Shown here: piece by piece, positions 39,001 to 51,324 of the stretch | Position numbering within the stretch: position 1 is the stretch's first letter | Layout of the letters: the number at the start of each line of letters is the position of its first letter | From: Periplaneta americana | Taxonomy: Eukaryota > Arthropoda > Insecta > Blattodea > Blattidae | Length of the DNA: 64,000 nucleotides | Direction of reading: 5' to 3' | NCBI RefSeq assembly: GCF_040183065.1 | Contig: NC_091121.1 | Coordinates: forward strand, 64,202,287-64,266,286 | Position numbers and translations under genes: made by a program | Notes under the pieces: model-generated | Told to the model about the DNA's origin: nothing | The model's database searches: none | What the model saw: the letters and a program-made list of their open reading frames with translations, nothing else

Positions 39001-40240
39001 TTCATAACCTACCTACTCGATATAATTACAACTTCTTTAAATATGTTATAAAGACGTATGGAACGTAATCTTATTTGTTATATTTAGAGAAGAAGGAACT
39101 TGCATAGATTTCATTGTAGACCTATATTGTTTTGCAGTATCAATTATTTTTGTGGAGTAAATATAATAATTCACGGATTATAACTTATATTCGTTTTATA
39201 TATTTTCATGTTATTGTGGCTTAAAATTAGGATAATTTTATTACAAAAGGAGTTAAAATTTTATTAGCAGTAGTCTAATGATTTTTTATTTTGACATTTG
39301 AGTGCTTGCATTATCTGCTTTGCTTTGAATTTTGTAGAGTGCTTATTTATTGTCTCTGGAAAGAGTAAAGCTTTCTTACGCCATTATGCATGTACAGCTC
39401 AGAATTAATGATATACAGCCTATGAATTTTTAAATTGTATATGCCTGTAATAATATTGCATTTATTATTAGCAGTACAAAAGCTGCATGCTGCTGTGAAT
39501 ATACACATTGAAAAAGCTCTATCATATAGGCCTACTCTTTTTTCCATTGCAGTTTGTTGATGTACAGAGGAAGATTGTGGGCGATTGAATACAAAAATCT
39601 TACTGGAAGCACGGAATGAATATAATATTAAGTTCATGTGGTAGAATGACTTTTTTTGTACTTTTTTTTCTGTTGGCTATTAGCTAAATTATTGAAAAAG
39701 ACGCTTTTAAGGGTGCAAATTCTATTTTTATTTGGTCATCATTTAAATTATTTAGTAGTCACACTTCACATTCCGTTACATAGCATTCTATTGGACTATA
39801 TTTACAGCACAGCAGAAGCTGTTCTTGTTTCCTTGTTATATTAATTTTAGAAATACATATGCAACCTATATTTGAGTTTCATGTACGTATTTTAACTCTA
39901 GAGAATTTTAAAATCGCTAGTTTATGTGTAGTTGCGAAGCACTTTTGTATAAATATTCACAGCCCCGGTTGTAAACCCAGCTGAAAGAGAACTCGATTCC
40001 ATTTTTATTATTGTTTGTCGCAAGTTTTAAATAAAATTGGACATACCGAATTTTTCTTCATAAATGAATCTGTGCTATTGTTTGTTTCTTAGAATACAGT
40101 TTTTAAAATTTAACTGGCTTTGAAGAATAAAAATTAATTACCTGTCTTTCTAATCTTCTGTTGATATCGTAATTAAGTTTTAAACAATAATTTATATCTT
40201 GTTGGAAGAAAATATAGAGAATCATTTGGAATGGAATTTA

Positions 40241-40625
40241 CGGGAGGGGGACACTATGGCCCAGCACTGCGACCTGTTACGTTCTATTGCGCTAATCCTC
40301 ATGCTAGGCACATTCCCAATTCCACACCAGCTGACTACACTAAGGTTCGCTGCGTGCCCAAGTGTCGAGCAGGCAACCCCTCGTCCCTAGGTCAGTCCCC
40401 TGCGTGCGTCACCAGCCAGCGATCGGGGAATGCTATGGAATGATGACGAAATGGAGAAATGATGACAGAATGATGTAGATGCCTAATAAGGAAAAAAGGG
40501 GAGAACCCCAAGAAAAATGCCACAAGTGTCGCTATGGAGTTTTTAATGAAAACCTGACTGGGATTCGAACCCTGGCCGCCTGCGTGACAGGCTGGAGATC
40601 TGACCACTCAGCTACCGCAGGGGTA
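40241..40625 (-). repeat. tRNA-derived SINE, complete-looking
   Basis: On the minus strand the head lies at about 40551-40622 (A-box-like TAGCTGAGTGGTCAGATCTC and B-box GGTTCGAATCCC). A 300-bp body follows down to about 40241 (plus-strand words CTGACTACACTAAGGTTCGC, CAGCCAGCGATCGG). Confidence 0.8.
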
Positions 40626-41296
40626 AATACCGGTATTACTGGGGTTCTTCATCGTGATCCCATTTTTATCTTGGAATCTATATCATATGAAATGCCTTGA
40701 TGCAGTAGACTAATGTGAGATACAATAATTATTATTGTTAGCTGAATTTGCTTTCCACCATAGCCATTTACTTTCAGAGAAAATCTATCGGTGTTGAGAG
40801 TATGGATATTTTATCGTGATCAATTCCTCTTTTCTTTCAGAAGGATGGTTTGGGTAGCTAATAAACAGAACGAAATTTTGAGTGGATATAAAAATACCGG
40901 CATTGGATATTACGTAAATTAGCATCGAAACAAAAGTTAACAGAGATGAAAGAAGAGAGCGATCTTTGACTTTCAGTTCGAAGTAATAAGTTTAGTTCTT
41001 GGAACACCGTCGTTTGCGGCAGGATCAATAAAAAAATGGTATTACGATTTGTTGCAATTAATATAATTGGAAGGAGGAAGTGTGCAACTTTCAAGATTAG
41101 CTGTCCTACTGTTTTCAGATATAATTTTATCTCTATAAATCAAGAAAAGTGCAGCATGTTGAACGAGAAAAATAACTGCAGCACATTTGAAACGAAAAAA
41201 TGAAAAGTAGTTATTAGGGTTTATGTTACAAATTAAACTATTTGGATACATTGTAACGATGTCGAACATTAGTAGATAGGATTTAGTTGATGTTTA

Positions 41297-41545
41297 TTAT
41301 TTTATTTTATTAGTTTAGTTTACGACGCTTTATCAACTGCATTTGTTATTTAGCGTGAGTGAAGTGAAGGTGATAATGCCGGCAAAATGAATCCAAGGTC
41401 CAGCGCCTAAAGTTACCTAACATTTACTCGTAATGAGTTGAGGAAAAATCCCGGAAAGACCTCAGCCAAGTAATTGTCCTCACCACGACCACGACCTGTT
41501 CGTTTCACGGTCAAACACGTAACCATTACTCCACAGCGGTCAACT
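41297..41545 (-). repeat. tRNA-type SINE with the GACGCTN-AGCGTC tail
   Basis: The 3' module in reverse (ACGACGCTTTATCAACTGC...TTATTTAGCGT at 41322-41357) is the shared SINE tail. The head is a degenerate relative of 63513-63590: the reverse complement of 41520-41545 reads CGCTGTGGAGTAATGGTTACG. Confidence 0.75.
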
Positions 41546-41579
41546 GGTAGATGTTAAGAGCTTTCTTTTGCGATGTGTT

Positions 41580-41725
41580 TGAAAAGAGTTGTTGTTGTCA
41601 ACTGTCCAAAGACAGGTTGGAACATCACCAATAAGGCATCACTCATGAGAACTACGCCAGGAGATACTGGGTTAGGGTGGCCAGTTCCTTCCCCCTCCAT
41701 TGCATACATCGCTGACTAGTAACAT
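41580..41725. repeat. Probable dispersed repeat fragment
   Basis: CAACTGTCCAAAGACAGGTT and CCAGTTCCTTCCCCCTCCAT resemble an abundant repeat I associate with blattodean genomes. Only one copy occurs here, so internal evidence is lacking. Confidence 0.35.
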
Positions 41726-43044
41726 ATTACACTAAATAATCGGACTTCTGGTTGGAACAAGAGGTACCGCTACTCTCTTCATGAAAGATGTGTTTAAGAG
41801 GCTTGGAATACCTACATCTATTATTCCGATTTTAACTTTAGCTGCATTGAAAGGATCAATTGCTCTCCTGAAGCATCACCTATATTCGAAATGAATCCAA
41901 GTTCATTAGCATTCTTTACTTTTTGTAACACTTGTCTCTCTAAAACTAGGTATATTTCCACCAATCACAAAATGTATTTGCAGCTATGTACTTGGAGTTT
42001 CATTGTCAAAACAAAATTAATGGTTCACTGAACTTGTAAACATTTCTATGGTTAAGTACTCTTTGTCCCTTGTGGCAGCTCACGAATAGTGAGAAGATTT
42101 CTAAATTCAATTCAAACAAAATTGTTCTTTCTCTGACACATCGCCAATTAAGATGTACAACCTTAGACACAAAATATTTAAGTTCACTTCGGACAGCGCC
42201 TGGTTCACACGACTAGGGAAAGGATGTTTATTTTGAACCTAATTTACTACTTGAATATGTCTTCGTTATAGATTATTATTCATAACATTTGACCTATAAA
42301 CATACAGAAAAAAGCAACAAACAAACAAAACAAAGAGAAAACAGAGCGGAGTGGTGCGTAATAAATTCCTTCACTTGTAAACTTAAGCTCGGACGGAATC
42401 AACCAAAGTCTTCCGAAGGAGACAGTGTATGGCAGGCGGTCATTTATTATTTTCTAAGACTTTACATGTCACTCAGAATATCAATCCTAGGTATTAAAAA
42501 GACTCACCGACAAATATTTATACTCACTGTAAAACGCAAATGCAGACTATGATATAGTATACAAAAATTTAAGTAAACAAATGAAAGTGGTAGTTATTGG
42601 AATGGTATGATAGGAATTAAGCTTTTTTGTTCGCTGCGGAAGAGAAATAGTAGTTGCTATTTAAATTAAAATTATATAACAAAGTTGAGTACCTCAGATT
42701 TAGTAAGTCCAGCATTTAGCCATTGATTGGTTAGAATAAGAAACAAATTTACACGAAATATATGACTATCCATACTTAAGCAGTTGGTTTCCTGTACATA
42801 GAGTAATAATTATTCTTTCTGTGAGACATCTGAAAAAGAATGTGATGTCACAGTACACATTCAGCACATTATAACAATACTTTTTTTTATACAATGGCAG
42901 GACCCTTCTCTTGTCGTTATTCGCTCAAAATTCACGAACGTGCATCATAGATGTCGCCAGTGCCGAGAAGCGTAGGCTACTTAGTTCGTCAGAGACTGTC
43001 CAGAGTGCACCACTGACGCTGGGTGTACACTGCACTCGTAATGA

Positions 43045-43235
43045 AAGCCGATGAAGATGATGATGATTATTATTATGATGAATTTTTGGGATGTCGCTGG
43101 GGAAACGAAGTACCTGGAGGAAACCCTGTGTTGCGTGGACCATGGAACACAAGTTATAAATTAGGGTGGATCGACCGGGATTTGAACCCGGGCCCTCTGG
43201 CTTATAAACCCAGCTCGCTAGCACGGAGAGACTGG
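43045..43235 (-). repeat. tRNA-derived SINE
   Basis: The minus-strand head at 43150-43233 has an A-box-like CCGTGCTAGCGAGCTGGG and B-box GGTTCAAATCCCGG. A short body (plus GGGAAACGAAGTACCTGGAG) ends in a GAT/ATT-rich tail near 43050. Confidence 0.78.
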
Positions 43236-43375
43236 TGGTTTAATATAATAGAAAGTTTGTTGCTTTGGTACATTTGGGCACCAGAGAAGAGAATTTGGAA
43301 TGTTGATGCCGAGAAGGTTATAACCAGACAGCGGATTTTCGGTCCCTACACAGCGATAAGACGTCACGTCCCTTC

Positions 43376-44260
43376 GCGTATTGTATTGTATTGTATTGTA
43401 TTTATTAACATTCCATGGTATTCATACATGCTTACAGCTAGAATATGGAACAAGTCAAAAAACTCAATACTATTATAAAATCTTAATTTATAGTCACAGT
43501 CTAGATGAAATATATACAGACGAGATTTACAATATAGTCTACTAGTACAACACATAGTTTTAGTATCAATTTCATGAAGAGTTATTGAATGTCATATATT
43601 CACCTACAGAATAGAAGGCGTGAGAAATTAGATACTTTAATTTGGCCCTAAATAATTTTATGTTTTGAGTTTCATTTTTTATATCGATAGGGAGGCTATT
43701 AAAAATTTTTACTGCCATATAACGCACTCCTTTTTGATAGCACGATAGACTTGCCGATGGAGTATGAAAGTAATTTTTTTGACGTGTATTTATGCTATGA
43801 ACTGTTGAATTAGTTACAAAGTTTTCACGATTACATACGAGGAAGATTATTAATGAAAAGATATAGGCCTATTGACAAGCCATGGGCATTATTTGTAGTT
43901 TTTTGAAAATAGTCCTACAAGATTCCCTAGATTTGGCACCTGTTATTCTAATTACTCTTTTTTGTAATAGAAATATATTGTTACTATCTGTGGAATTTCC
44001 CCAGAATATTATTCCAAAACTCATTACTGAGTGGAAGTATGCAAAGTATATTGTTTTTAAGGTATTGATATTTACTATCTTTTGCATAGATCTAATAAAA
44101 TTTATAACATTTTATGATATTACTAGACACATCTGAAATATAAAATGAACTGCAAATTATAGATCTAATAGCAAAACAAGCTGAATTTAGTTTGGGGGTA
44201 ATTTCTTTAACATGATTTTTCCAATTTAACACATGATCGATTTTTAAGCCAAGAAATAAA
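43376..44260 (-). mobile_element. Non-LTR retrotransposon (Jockey/CR1-like), 3' part
   Basis: Minus-strand coding remains run from 44258: FLGLKIDHVLNWKNHV, then KLNSACFAIRS. The frame at 44087-43869 follows (LKTIYFAYFHSVMSFGIIFW, LLQKRVIRITGAKSRESCR). The frame then shifts to IFNSLPIDIKNE and KYLISHAFYSV. This is the C-terminal part of a LINE reverse transcriptase protein. A (TACAA)n-type tail is present as GTATT units at 43378-43404, the 3' end. It contains frameshifts and is not active. Confidence 0.85.
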
Positions 44261-44965
44261 AGGAGCGTACAATTAGTTCAGTGACCTCCCTGCAACTCAC
44301 GTATGCCGAACGTTCAGTATCGGGACTGAAAATCCGCTGTCTGGTTAGGTATAACTTCTCATACATTTAACTGTAGTTACAGAAGAAAAAATGCCCCACC
44401 TGAATTTTCTAAATTCAGATTCAACTTATTGCGCATGCTCAGTGCTCCAGAGCTGTGATATACACGAGATCACTTTAGCAGCTATTGAAATTCATTTTAC
44501 ATCAATTATAACCCGAAAGCCATTTTGAAAAATGCGATGAAAGTTAATCTGTTCTTAATAGTACATGAATATTTATGAATCGTGCAGTTAAAAGAATGAT
44601 GGCAAACGAAATTAACATGCATAATTAATTTAAAGAAAACTTTTCTCAACAGTATCCGAACCCTGAATTTAGTGGTCTGCGAGCAAGCACGGTAGCATAG
44701 AGCTATCGGAATGCTTGTGATAAATGGTCATAATGTTGATTGTCGTACTGTATCGTGTTTAATAATGACTTTCGTATTAATTTGATCTTATTTTCAGATT
44801 AATTTCGTGCTTTTTGCATTAGCTGTGAAATATCTTCCTGTGAAAATATTCAAATAATACTGGGTCGAGAACCGTTGTTAAATCGTTGTGGTGTGAATCG
44901 TGCTCTGTAAGGAGCTTCAAGAATCGGGCCATTTTTTGTTTCTGGGACTACATGTAATCAAATAT

Positions 44966-45165
44966 TTTTTTAATGATGGATTATTTAACGATGCTGTATC
45001 CACTGCGAGGTTAGCTAGCGTCGATTAAATTGGTGATAGCGAGATGGTATTTGGCGAGATGTGTCCAAGGATTCCAAACGAGATTCGAATTCACACCCCA
45101 GCGTAACCTCAGATCGCGGGCCCAACTCGCTATAGTTTCAGCTACACCAGTGGCTTGTAATGTTT
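44966..45165 (-). repeat. tRNA-type SINE with the shared tail, diverged
   Basis: The 3' module in reverse (TTAACGATGCTGTATCCACTGCGAGGTTAG...) is at 44977-45030. The head region in reverse (45075-45165) has a B-box-like GGTGTGAATTCGAATCTCG. It is more decayed than 55612-55856. Confidence 0.7.
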
Positions 45166-45229
45166 CATAAATTATTTGCACCAACGAGTTAGAGAACATC
45201 CCGATGTCTGAAATGCAAAATGTAATACC

Positions 45230-46240
45230 TACTAGGTCTAGACTAGGACCACGGTTTTAAACCATGTTTAAATTTATAAAACGAGGTTTTATTCATTTTC
45301 CTGAGCTATAGTCCGAAACCATGTTCTCAAGCAGAGACCACAGCTGGGGTAGGTTTAAAACCACGGCTTCAAGTACAAGATGGACGTAGTAGATCAACTG
45401 GATGATTATCACATTAAATTCCCAGATTAGTGTTTTGAAAGACAGGAATAATCCTTTATAACTATTGACCATAATTTCAGGCGAAGATTTCGATTTTCCA
45501 AGGAATCAACGCGAAAATTGAGCAAGAATGCTAAATAATAATAATCTACCACGAAATGCAAGAGGCCGTGGGTTGCTTGTTTTTTTTTTCACAACTTCCT
45601 GTTGCTTTGAGGTAGGTAAGATATTATATTTTTTATTAATTAAACATTTATTCCTATAACGCGATATATCTGAATTTTTAGAAATTTTATTTAATGCTTG
45701 TAATTTGAAGAATAGCAAACGTGATTTTGTTTTTTTTTTTATTTTAGGTTTTATGCTACTAGATTTTCCATGTAGTAGTTCTACTTTATCTGAAAATATA
45801 ACCATACAGCATTTAGTTTTAATTTAAATTTTAATCCGTGTAATATTTAGGTTATTAATTTTTTAGGAAGAGGTTTTCAGGTAGTTTACGTTAATAGTAG
45901 TTATGTACAAAGGATAAACATCGTCATAAACGCTCGACTTTATTATTGGGTCAGTATTTTCATTTTGGCACCTAAAAATCCGTTCCCTATAACTAATCTC
46001 AGAACAAAAGAATGTAGCCTACTGCAATTCAGTAAAAATATGAATCTCGATCTTCACTTCTTTCTAATTCGACTGGTGATCAGGAATAAAGATCGTTTGT
46101 TTGCTGCGTTGCCATATATAAAAACCATGAACCGCGGTTTTTTCTCAAGTTGCGTCTCAACTTCGTTTTAGAAATCGCGCGGTTTAAAAGCTGTGGCTTT
46201 GTTTCACGATTTCGTCCGTGTTTTAGAAATCGATCCTAAG
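45230..46240 (+). mobile_element. Decayed PIF/Harbinger-like transposon (putative)
   Basis: A broken plus-strand frame at 45380-45536 reads MDVVDQLDDYHIKFPD and later FRRRFRFSKESTRKL, with two stops. It resembles the N-terminal FRRRYRFSK-type segment of HARBI1-like nucleases. Around it, ACCACGG(T/C)TTTAAACC-type words recur near both sides (45251, 45355, 46128), as in subterminal Harbinger repeats. Boundaries and TIRs are not resolved. Confidence 0.5.
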
Positions 46241-46327
46241 TTTTTGTAACTGATATTAAAATCATTGCGTAAAAATATATAGGAGCTCTAGGAACATAAC
46301 TTAAATTTACATCGTTTGAGAATAGGC

Positions 46328-46371
<44 letters not shown>
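46328..46371. repeat. (AAT)n microsatellite
   Basis: About 14 AAT units. Confidence 0.95.
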
Positions 46372-47003
46372 CTACCAATCTACACTTCGAGAACCACTTG
46401 TGGTCCACAGACCGTAGATGAAATGCGGACATAACCTAATGAAATTCCTTGGAAGGTGGATAACATAAATCGAAAATTAGTATTATTTACCCTCTCACTG
46501 TTGATACGTTTGCTTAGCAGACACGAAACCATTGCTTCCATCCTTGCAGATCACAAAGAGGGGAGTAGATCAATGAGAAGGAATAATCCTTTAGAAACAA
46601 CGAAGCTGTTAGGGACGTCGACCCACCCGCATGCGCCCCCTCACGCATTTTCCAAACCGATGAGCCGCACTGTGCGTGGGGGTGAAATGTGCTTAGTGGA
46701 ACAAATTCCCAAAAGATTTTACAGTCTCATTTAGAGAGATTAATGGGAGTACATATTGGATTCCAAGTTCTATTGTTTCAGAAGTTTGGCATTGTTCGAG
46801 TAACTTAGGCCTATTATACTGCTGTTTTCATATGAATCGAAATGCAACTTTCATGAACCACCTAACTTCTGTAGGAAAAGACGCTTCTTTTTCAGTATAG
46901 GCCTATTCGTGTTTTGTTATTTGTTGAGTGTGCTACTTGTGGACATATCCTCGGTTTACAAGCAAAACACATTAAGTCAAAAATATTACTTCTTAGAAAA
47001 CGG

Positions 47004-47262
47004 TGCACATAATGTTCAATCTTAGAAAAAAGTTTTGTCGTGCAGATACTTTGTTAAGTTCCAGAAAGGAGGCATTGCGCGTGATCACACAACGGCAAAA
47101 GAAAAAAAAAAAAAAAACTAATTTTATTACTTCAACTAGTCCTTCCCTTGTGAACCAGGTCGCCCATCTTCTGATCATGGGCACTGCCTCTTTTCCGGGA
47201 CTTTCAAAATTATCTAAGCTCTGAAACAAAACTTTTTTCTAAGACTGTACATAATGATGTGT
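47004..47262. mobile_element. MITE-like element
   Basis: An 18-bp perfect inverted match CTTAGAAAAAAGTTTTGT (47021-47038 and 47226-47243) is extended by GCACATAATGTTCAAT against ACATCATTATGTACAGT outside. The interior of about 190 bp has an A-tract and no coding. Confidence 0.7.
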
Positions 47263-47753
47263 ATGAACTTAGAATTGGAAAATAAAATACACATAAAGAG
47301 AAACAACTTACTAAAAATAACATTTTGAAAATTCAGTTTTGTCAAGAACTTTCAAACGTCTTTTTTTAGGAGTAATATTTTTTACTTAATGGATTTTGCT
47401 TGTAAACCGACGATATGGAATGTGATTTCCAGGTCGCTGGTGAATCCCTACGAACATTTTTTGGGGTGAGGTAGATCTTCTGTGTTTTCCCAGAATGTGT
47501 GTCATCTTTTGGGGTATTCTATGTTTACAATGTGGGCTATATTCACTGCCCATTTCAACAACCGTTGAGGGTTTGAAAGTTGTAACTTAAAAAGCTTTTG
47601 AAGAAATTGATTCGTAACAGATAGTTTGGAAAAGAAGGTATGAGCAAGTAGCTGAGGTAGTCTTCAGTTACATGTCAATGCAGAAGGAAAACAATTGGCC
47701 CAGTCTGTGTATATCTCACAATAGGATCCGCCAGTATTTTCTCTTCATGCGTA

Positions 47754-47816
47754 TACACACACACACACACACATACATACATACATACATACATACATAC
47801 ATACATACTTCCATAC
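47754..47816. repeat. (CA)n(CATA)n microsatellite
   Basis: (AC)n is followed by about ten ACAT units. It abuts the left end of the next mariner. Confidence 0.95.
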
Positions 47817-48819
47817 ACACAGTGAGCCAAAAAAAGGCACAAAATTTAAATGGTTAGGCTATATTCCAGTAACTAATGATTTCACTTGAAAATTTATTTG
47901 ACTAGCAAATTTCACAGTCCTTGTAGACCGGGAAAGTACTGTAATATTAAATTTATTACCATTTATTTAACATTATTTTTTGTAAGGCAGTGCAAAATCG
48001 ATCGTTCATGCCGAACTAAGCATTATGATCTTACGAGTTCAGCAGACCAAGCCGTTTGTTGTGCTATTATCATTTGTTTTCTTTCATTTTGAGTTCTCAT
48101 TTTGTGAATAATGAGTTCCTTAACGAACGAAGACCAGATTTTTATTACACATTTGCACCAATATGATAATTTATCTGCCCGTCAAATTGTAAGGAACTAC
48201 GCTCAAAGAGAATGGTCTGTTTCAAGTGTACAACGATTGATTAGCAAGATACGGACATGATATCCCTCCTGAGAGATTATTGCGTGAAAGATCGCATTTC
48301 TCAGATTCTCTGATGGTTTCCGCTGGAGTTTCAAACGAGATCTTAATCCTGTAGACTATTTTGTATGGAGTCAACTACAAAAAACAGTTTACTACAAAAC
48401 AAGAATTCGTAGTATTGAACATTTAAGATAACGCCTTCTTGAATATTGGGACCGGCTTGATCAAAGACATAGCCAGTGCTATTGGGCAATAGAGAAGACG
48501 CCTACAAATGGTTGTGCGGACAAATGGGGGTCACATAGAGCATCATTTTTAATTTTTATTATTTGAAATATCATTATTATTAATTTTACCAACATTCAGT
48601 TTCTGTATTTCGAAGTAATAAGTTGTCTTCAAAAACCACATTTTTCGCATCATTGTGTATTGACCTCCATAAGATTTTAATTGAGCCTAAAAAACATAAT
48701 AAAAAGTCCTGCTCATCTTTGAAGTCTACTCTTTCCAACAGTGTATTCATTATAAATTAATATTATGTATTTCCGAAAATAGAGTATTTCTAATTTCGTG
48801 CCTTTTTTGGTCCACTGTG
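47816..48819 (+). mobile_element. Deleted Tc1/mariner-like element
   Basis: TIRs CACAGTGAGCCAAAAAAAGG (left) and, reversed, CACAGTGGACCAAAAAAGGC, both followed by ACAAAATT/ACGAAATT, with TA at the right end (48820-48821). The transposase start at 48111-48260 (MSSLTNEDQIFITHLHQYDN, then LSARQIVRNYAQREWSVSSV) holds a helix-turn-helix. The C-terminus at about 48335-48420 shows DLNPVDYFVWSQLQK, the region of the last catalytic Asp. The core between them is deleted. Confidence 0.85.
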
Positions 48820-48845
48820 TACATATATAAGCTTACATACAAAAT

Positions 48846-48847
<2 letters not shown>

Positions 48848-48898
<51 letters not shown>
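48848..48898. repeat. (AAT)n microsatellite
   Basis: About 17 AAT units. Confidence 0.95.
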
Positions 48899-48900
<2 letters not shown>

Positions 48901-50019
48901 ACGTTAACATCGTGTCATGGTGATTAAGCATGCAGTGAGTGTGTCGTATTCGATCCGGCTGCCTGACGTGAATGCGTGCGGCTGTCGCGTGATGTGAAAT
49001 GGGTCAGATGTCAACCATATTATGTGCACAGAATTGGGTTATTGTAGGTTCACCGCCAGGTCCTCAGTGAAAACTTCGATTTGGCGTTAATATTTTATTC
49101 TCGCAATACATGGATGCTGCGGCCTGACTCTCTCGAGATAAGCTTCCCGATTCAGTGGGGAGGGAATCGTATTGTTCTGCCTTGTACGCCTTTCTTTATA
49201 TACGGTCGTACAAGAGAAAGCTTTGTTTTGTGAAAAAAATAAACTGACCTCGATATTTCGATAGAAATACATGGCGAACCAAATGTGGAGAATATACACT
49301 TTCGGGTTCATCGTTTTTGTTTCGGATGGAGGTATAGCGAGTCCAGATTACCGTATTTATTCGTATAATAGACCCTCTTTTATTTTCCTCATTTTGTAAT
49401 GCTATAAATATGGGGGTTTATATGCGCACAATATGTGAAAAAAGCAGTAAGGAAATAAGTTTTTAAAGTCAGGTAACATTAGGCCGAAATATGGTAATGA
49501 TTTCAGAATTTTCTCCGCGAAATCAGTCACATTCAATTTAACTTACACAAAATAACTCGATCGCTTATTGCTAATTTTTATAATTTATACCTGACACTGC
49601 TATCTTTCTCTGAATGACTGACTTAAGATGTACGGTATGCGAAAACCGATACCATCAGTAGAGGAAGAAAGGGAATTTTCCACCTTGTCTGTTCTATGTG
49701 AATGGAAGAACTAACGGGAAAGAGCGTACGGAAGATAGTTTGAGTATAAACAAAGACAGATGTTCCTCTTGTCAGCGAGGAGACAATTGGAGAAGTAACG
49801 GGACAGAGGATGGTTTCAGAAGCGATTTTACATACCAATCTTTTCATGAGCATTTATGATTGATAATGTTTACTACTGTGCAAAAGTATTTTTTTTTTTC
49901 TCTTTTACAGAGTAGAGACCCGAAGGGTTGCACTGCAGCCTGAGGCGTGCAAAAGTCTTAGGCAGGAATTCAGAACCTAGAGACTAGTTTTGAGCATATC
50001 GGAGTGTATATATACTTAT

Positions 50020-50515
50020 TTACTTATGGCTGTTAAGGAACCCGCCGCCCTTACATAAGCCCGCCATCGCATCGGTTCCTATTCTGAGCAAGATTAATCT
50101 ATTCTCTACAATGATATCCCACCTCCCTCAAATCCATTTTATTATCATCTTCCCATTTACGCCTCGGCCTCCCCAAAAGTCTTTTTCCCTTCGGCCTCCC
50201 AACTAACACTCTATATGCATTTCTGGATTCGCCCATACTTGCTACATGTCCTGCTCATCTCAAACGTCTGGATTTAATGTTCCTAATTATGTCAAGTGAA
50301 GAATACAATGCGTGCAGTACTGCGTTGTGTAACTTTCTTCATTCTCCTGTAACTTCATCTTTCTTAGTCCCAAATATTTTCCTGAGCACCTTATTCTCAA
50401 ACACCCTTATCCTCCGTTCCTCTCTCAAAGTGAGAGTTCAAGTTTCACAACCATACAGAACAACTGGTAATATAACGGTTTCATAAATTCTAACTTTCAG
50501 CTTTTTTGAGAGCAG
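50020..50515 (-). mobile_element. LINE 3' coding end (endonuclease-reverse transcriptase family)
   Basis: The minus strand from 50514 reads LKVRIYETVILPVVLYGCET, RRIRVFENKVLRKIFGTKKD, then GHVASMGESRNAYRVLVGRP, LLGRPRRKWEDDNKMDLREV and finally INLAQNRNR. This is the C-terminal end of an RT protein family very common in hemimetabolous insects. Several stops are present. The copy ends near 50020. Confidence 0.88.
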
Positions 50516-50671
50516 ACTGGATGACAAAATAATACCAGTATAAAATAGTAATACGAATTAAATTATAATAATACTGATAATAATATTAATATCAATAAAG
50601 TTGATCAAATAGAGATATAAACCATAATACGAGAGAGAGTTAGGCCTAATACAAATCATATAAGCATGTTG

Positions 50672-51310
50672 TACAGGGAGGGCACAAAGTCCCGTTTCCC
50701 CCTACAAATATCTCGAATATACAGGGTCAGTATATCCCCCATCACTCTCCTCACACAAAACAATGCGTCGCCAGGTTCGGTGTGACATTCTCCTTAACAT
50801 TGCTTGTGTATGCTGTTGGAAAACGCATCGCACAGCGTCCTTCAATTCATCAATGTGTACCGTTCCTGTGCAACGGTGCTCTTGATGAAACCCCACAGCG
50901 CATTGTCACAGGTTGTGAGGTCAGGGCTGCGAGGTGGCCAGTTGAGAGAAGTTGTTAAGATAGGCGACCCACGGCCAATCCAGGGTTGTGGAAACACCTC
51001 ATTGAGGTGGCGTTTCATCAAGAGCATTGTTGCACAGGAACGGCACGACACCATAGATGAATTGTAGAACGCCGTACGATGCTCTTTCCAACAGATCACA
51101 CCAACAATGCTGAGGCGAATGCCACACCGAACCTGGGAACGCATTATTTTATGTGAGGAGAATGATGGGGAACATACTGACCCTTTGGACACTAAGGACA
51201 CACGGTTAGTGTAAAGGGAATGTATGTTTGCATTATGACCGAAATTACATAATTAGTGTGTACGTTTGAGGTATTTATAGGAGGTAACAGGACTTTGTGC
51301 TCACTCCGTA
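50672..51310. mobile_element. Foldback element from a DDE transposon C-terminal region
   Basis: The ends TACAGGGAGGGCACAAAGTC and, reversed, TACGGAGTGAGCACAAAGTC continue as inverted arms of about 270 bp each (50672-50900 and about 51000-51310). They include CGTTCCTGTGCAAC and the reversed copy, around a loop at about 50905-50995. The minus strand codes for LNWPPRSPDLTTCDNALWGF, a DDE C-terminal segment, within the loop and arm. Confidence 0.85.
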
Positions 51311-51324
51311 TTCAGAAAAAAAAA

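Noticed and set aside
39347-39637. 96-codon minus-strand frame
   Set aside because: No recognised domain, no splice context, and composition typical of background AT-rich DNA.
45506-45805. 99-codon minus-strand frame rich in Lys
   Set aside because: AT-rich sequence gives Lys-rich frames by chance and no motif is visible. It is mentioned only with the Harbinger-like remnant.
47672-47857. Frame with His/Thr repeats
   Set aside because: It is a translation of the (CA)n(CATA)n microsatellite.
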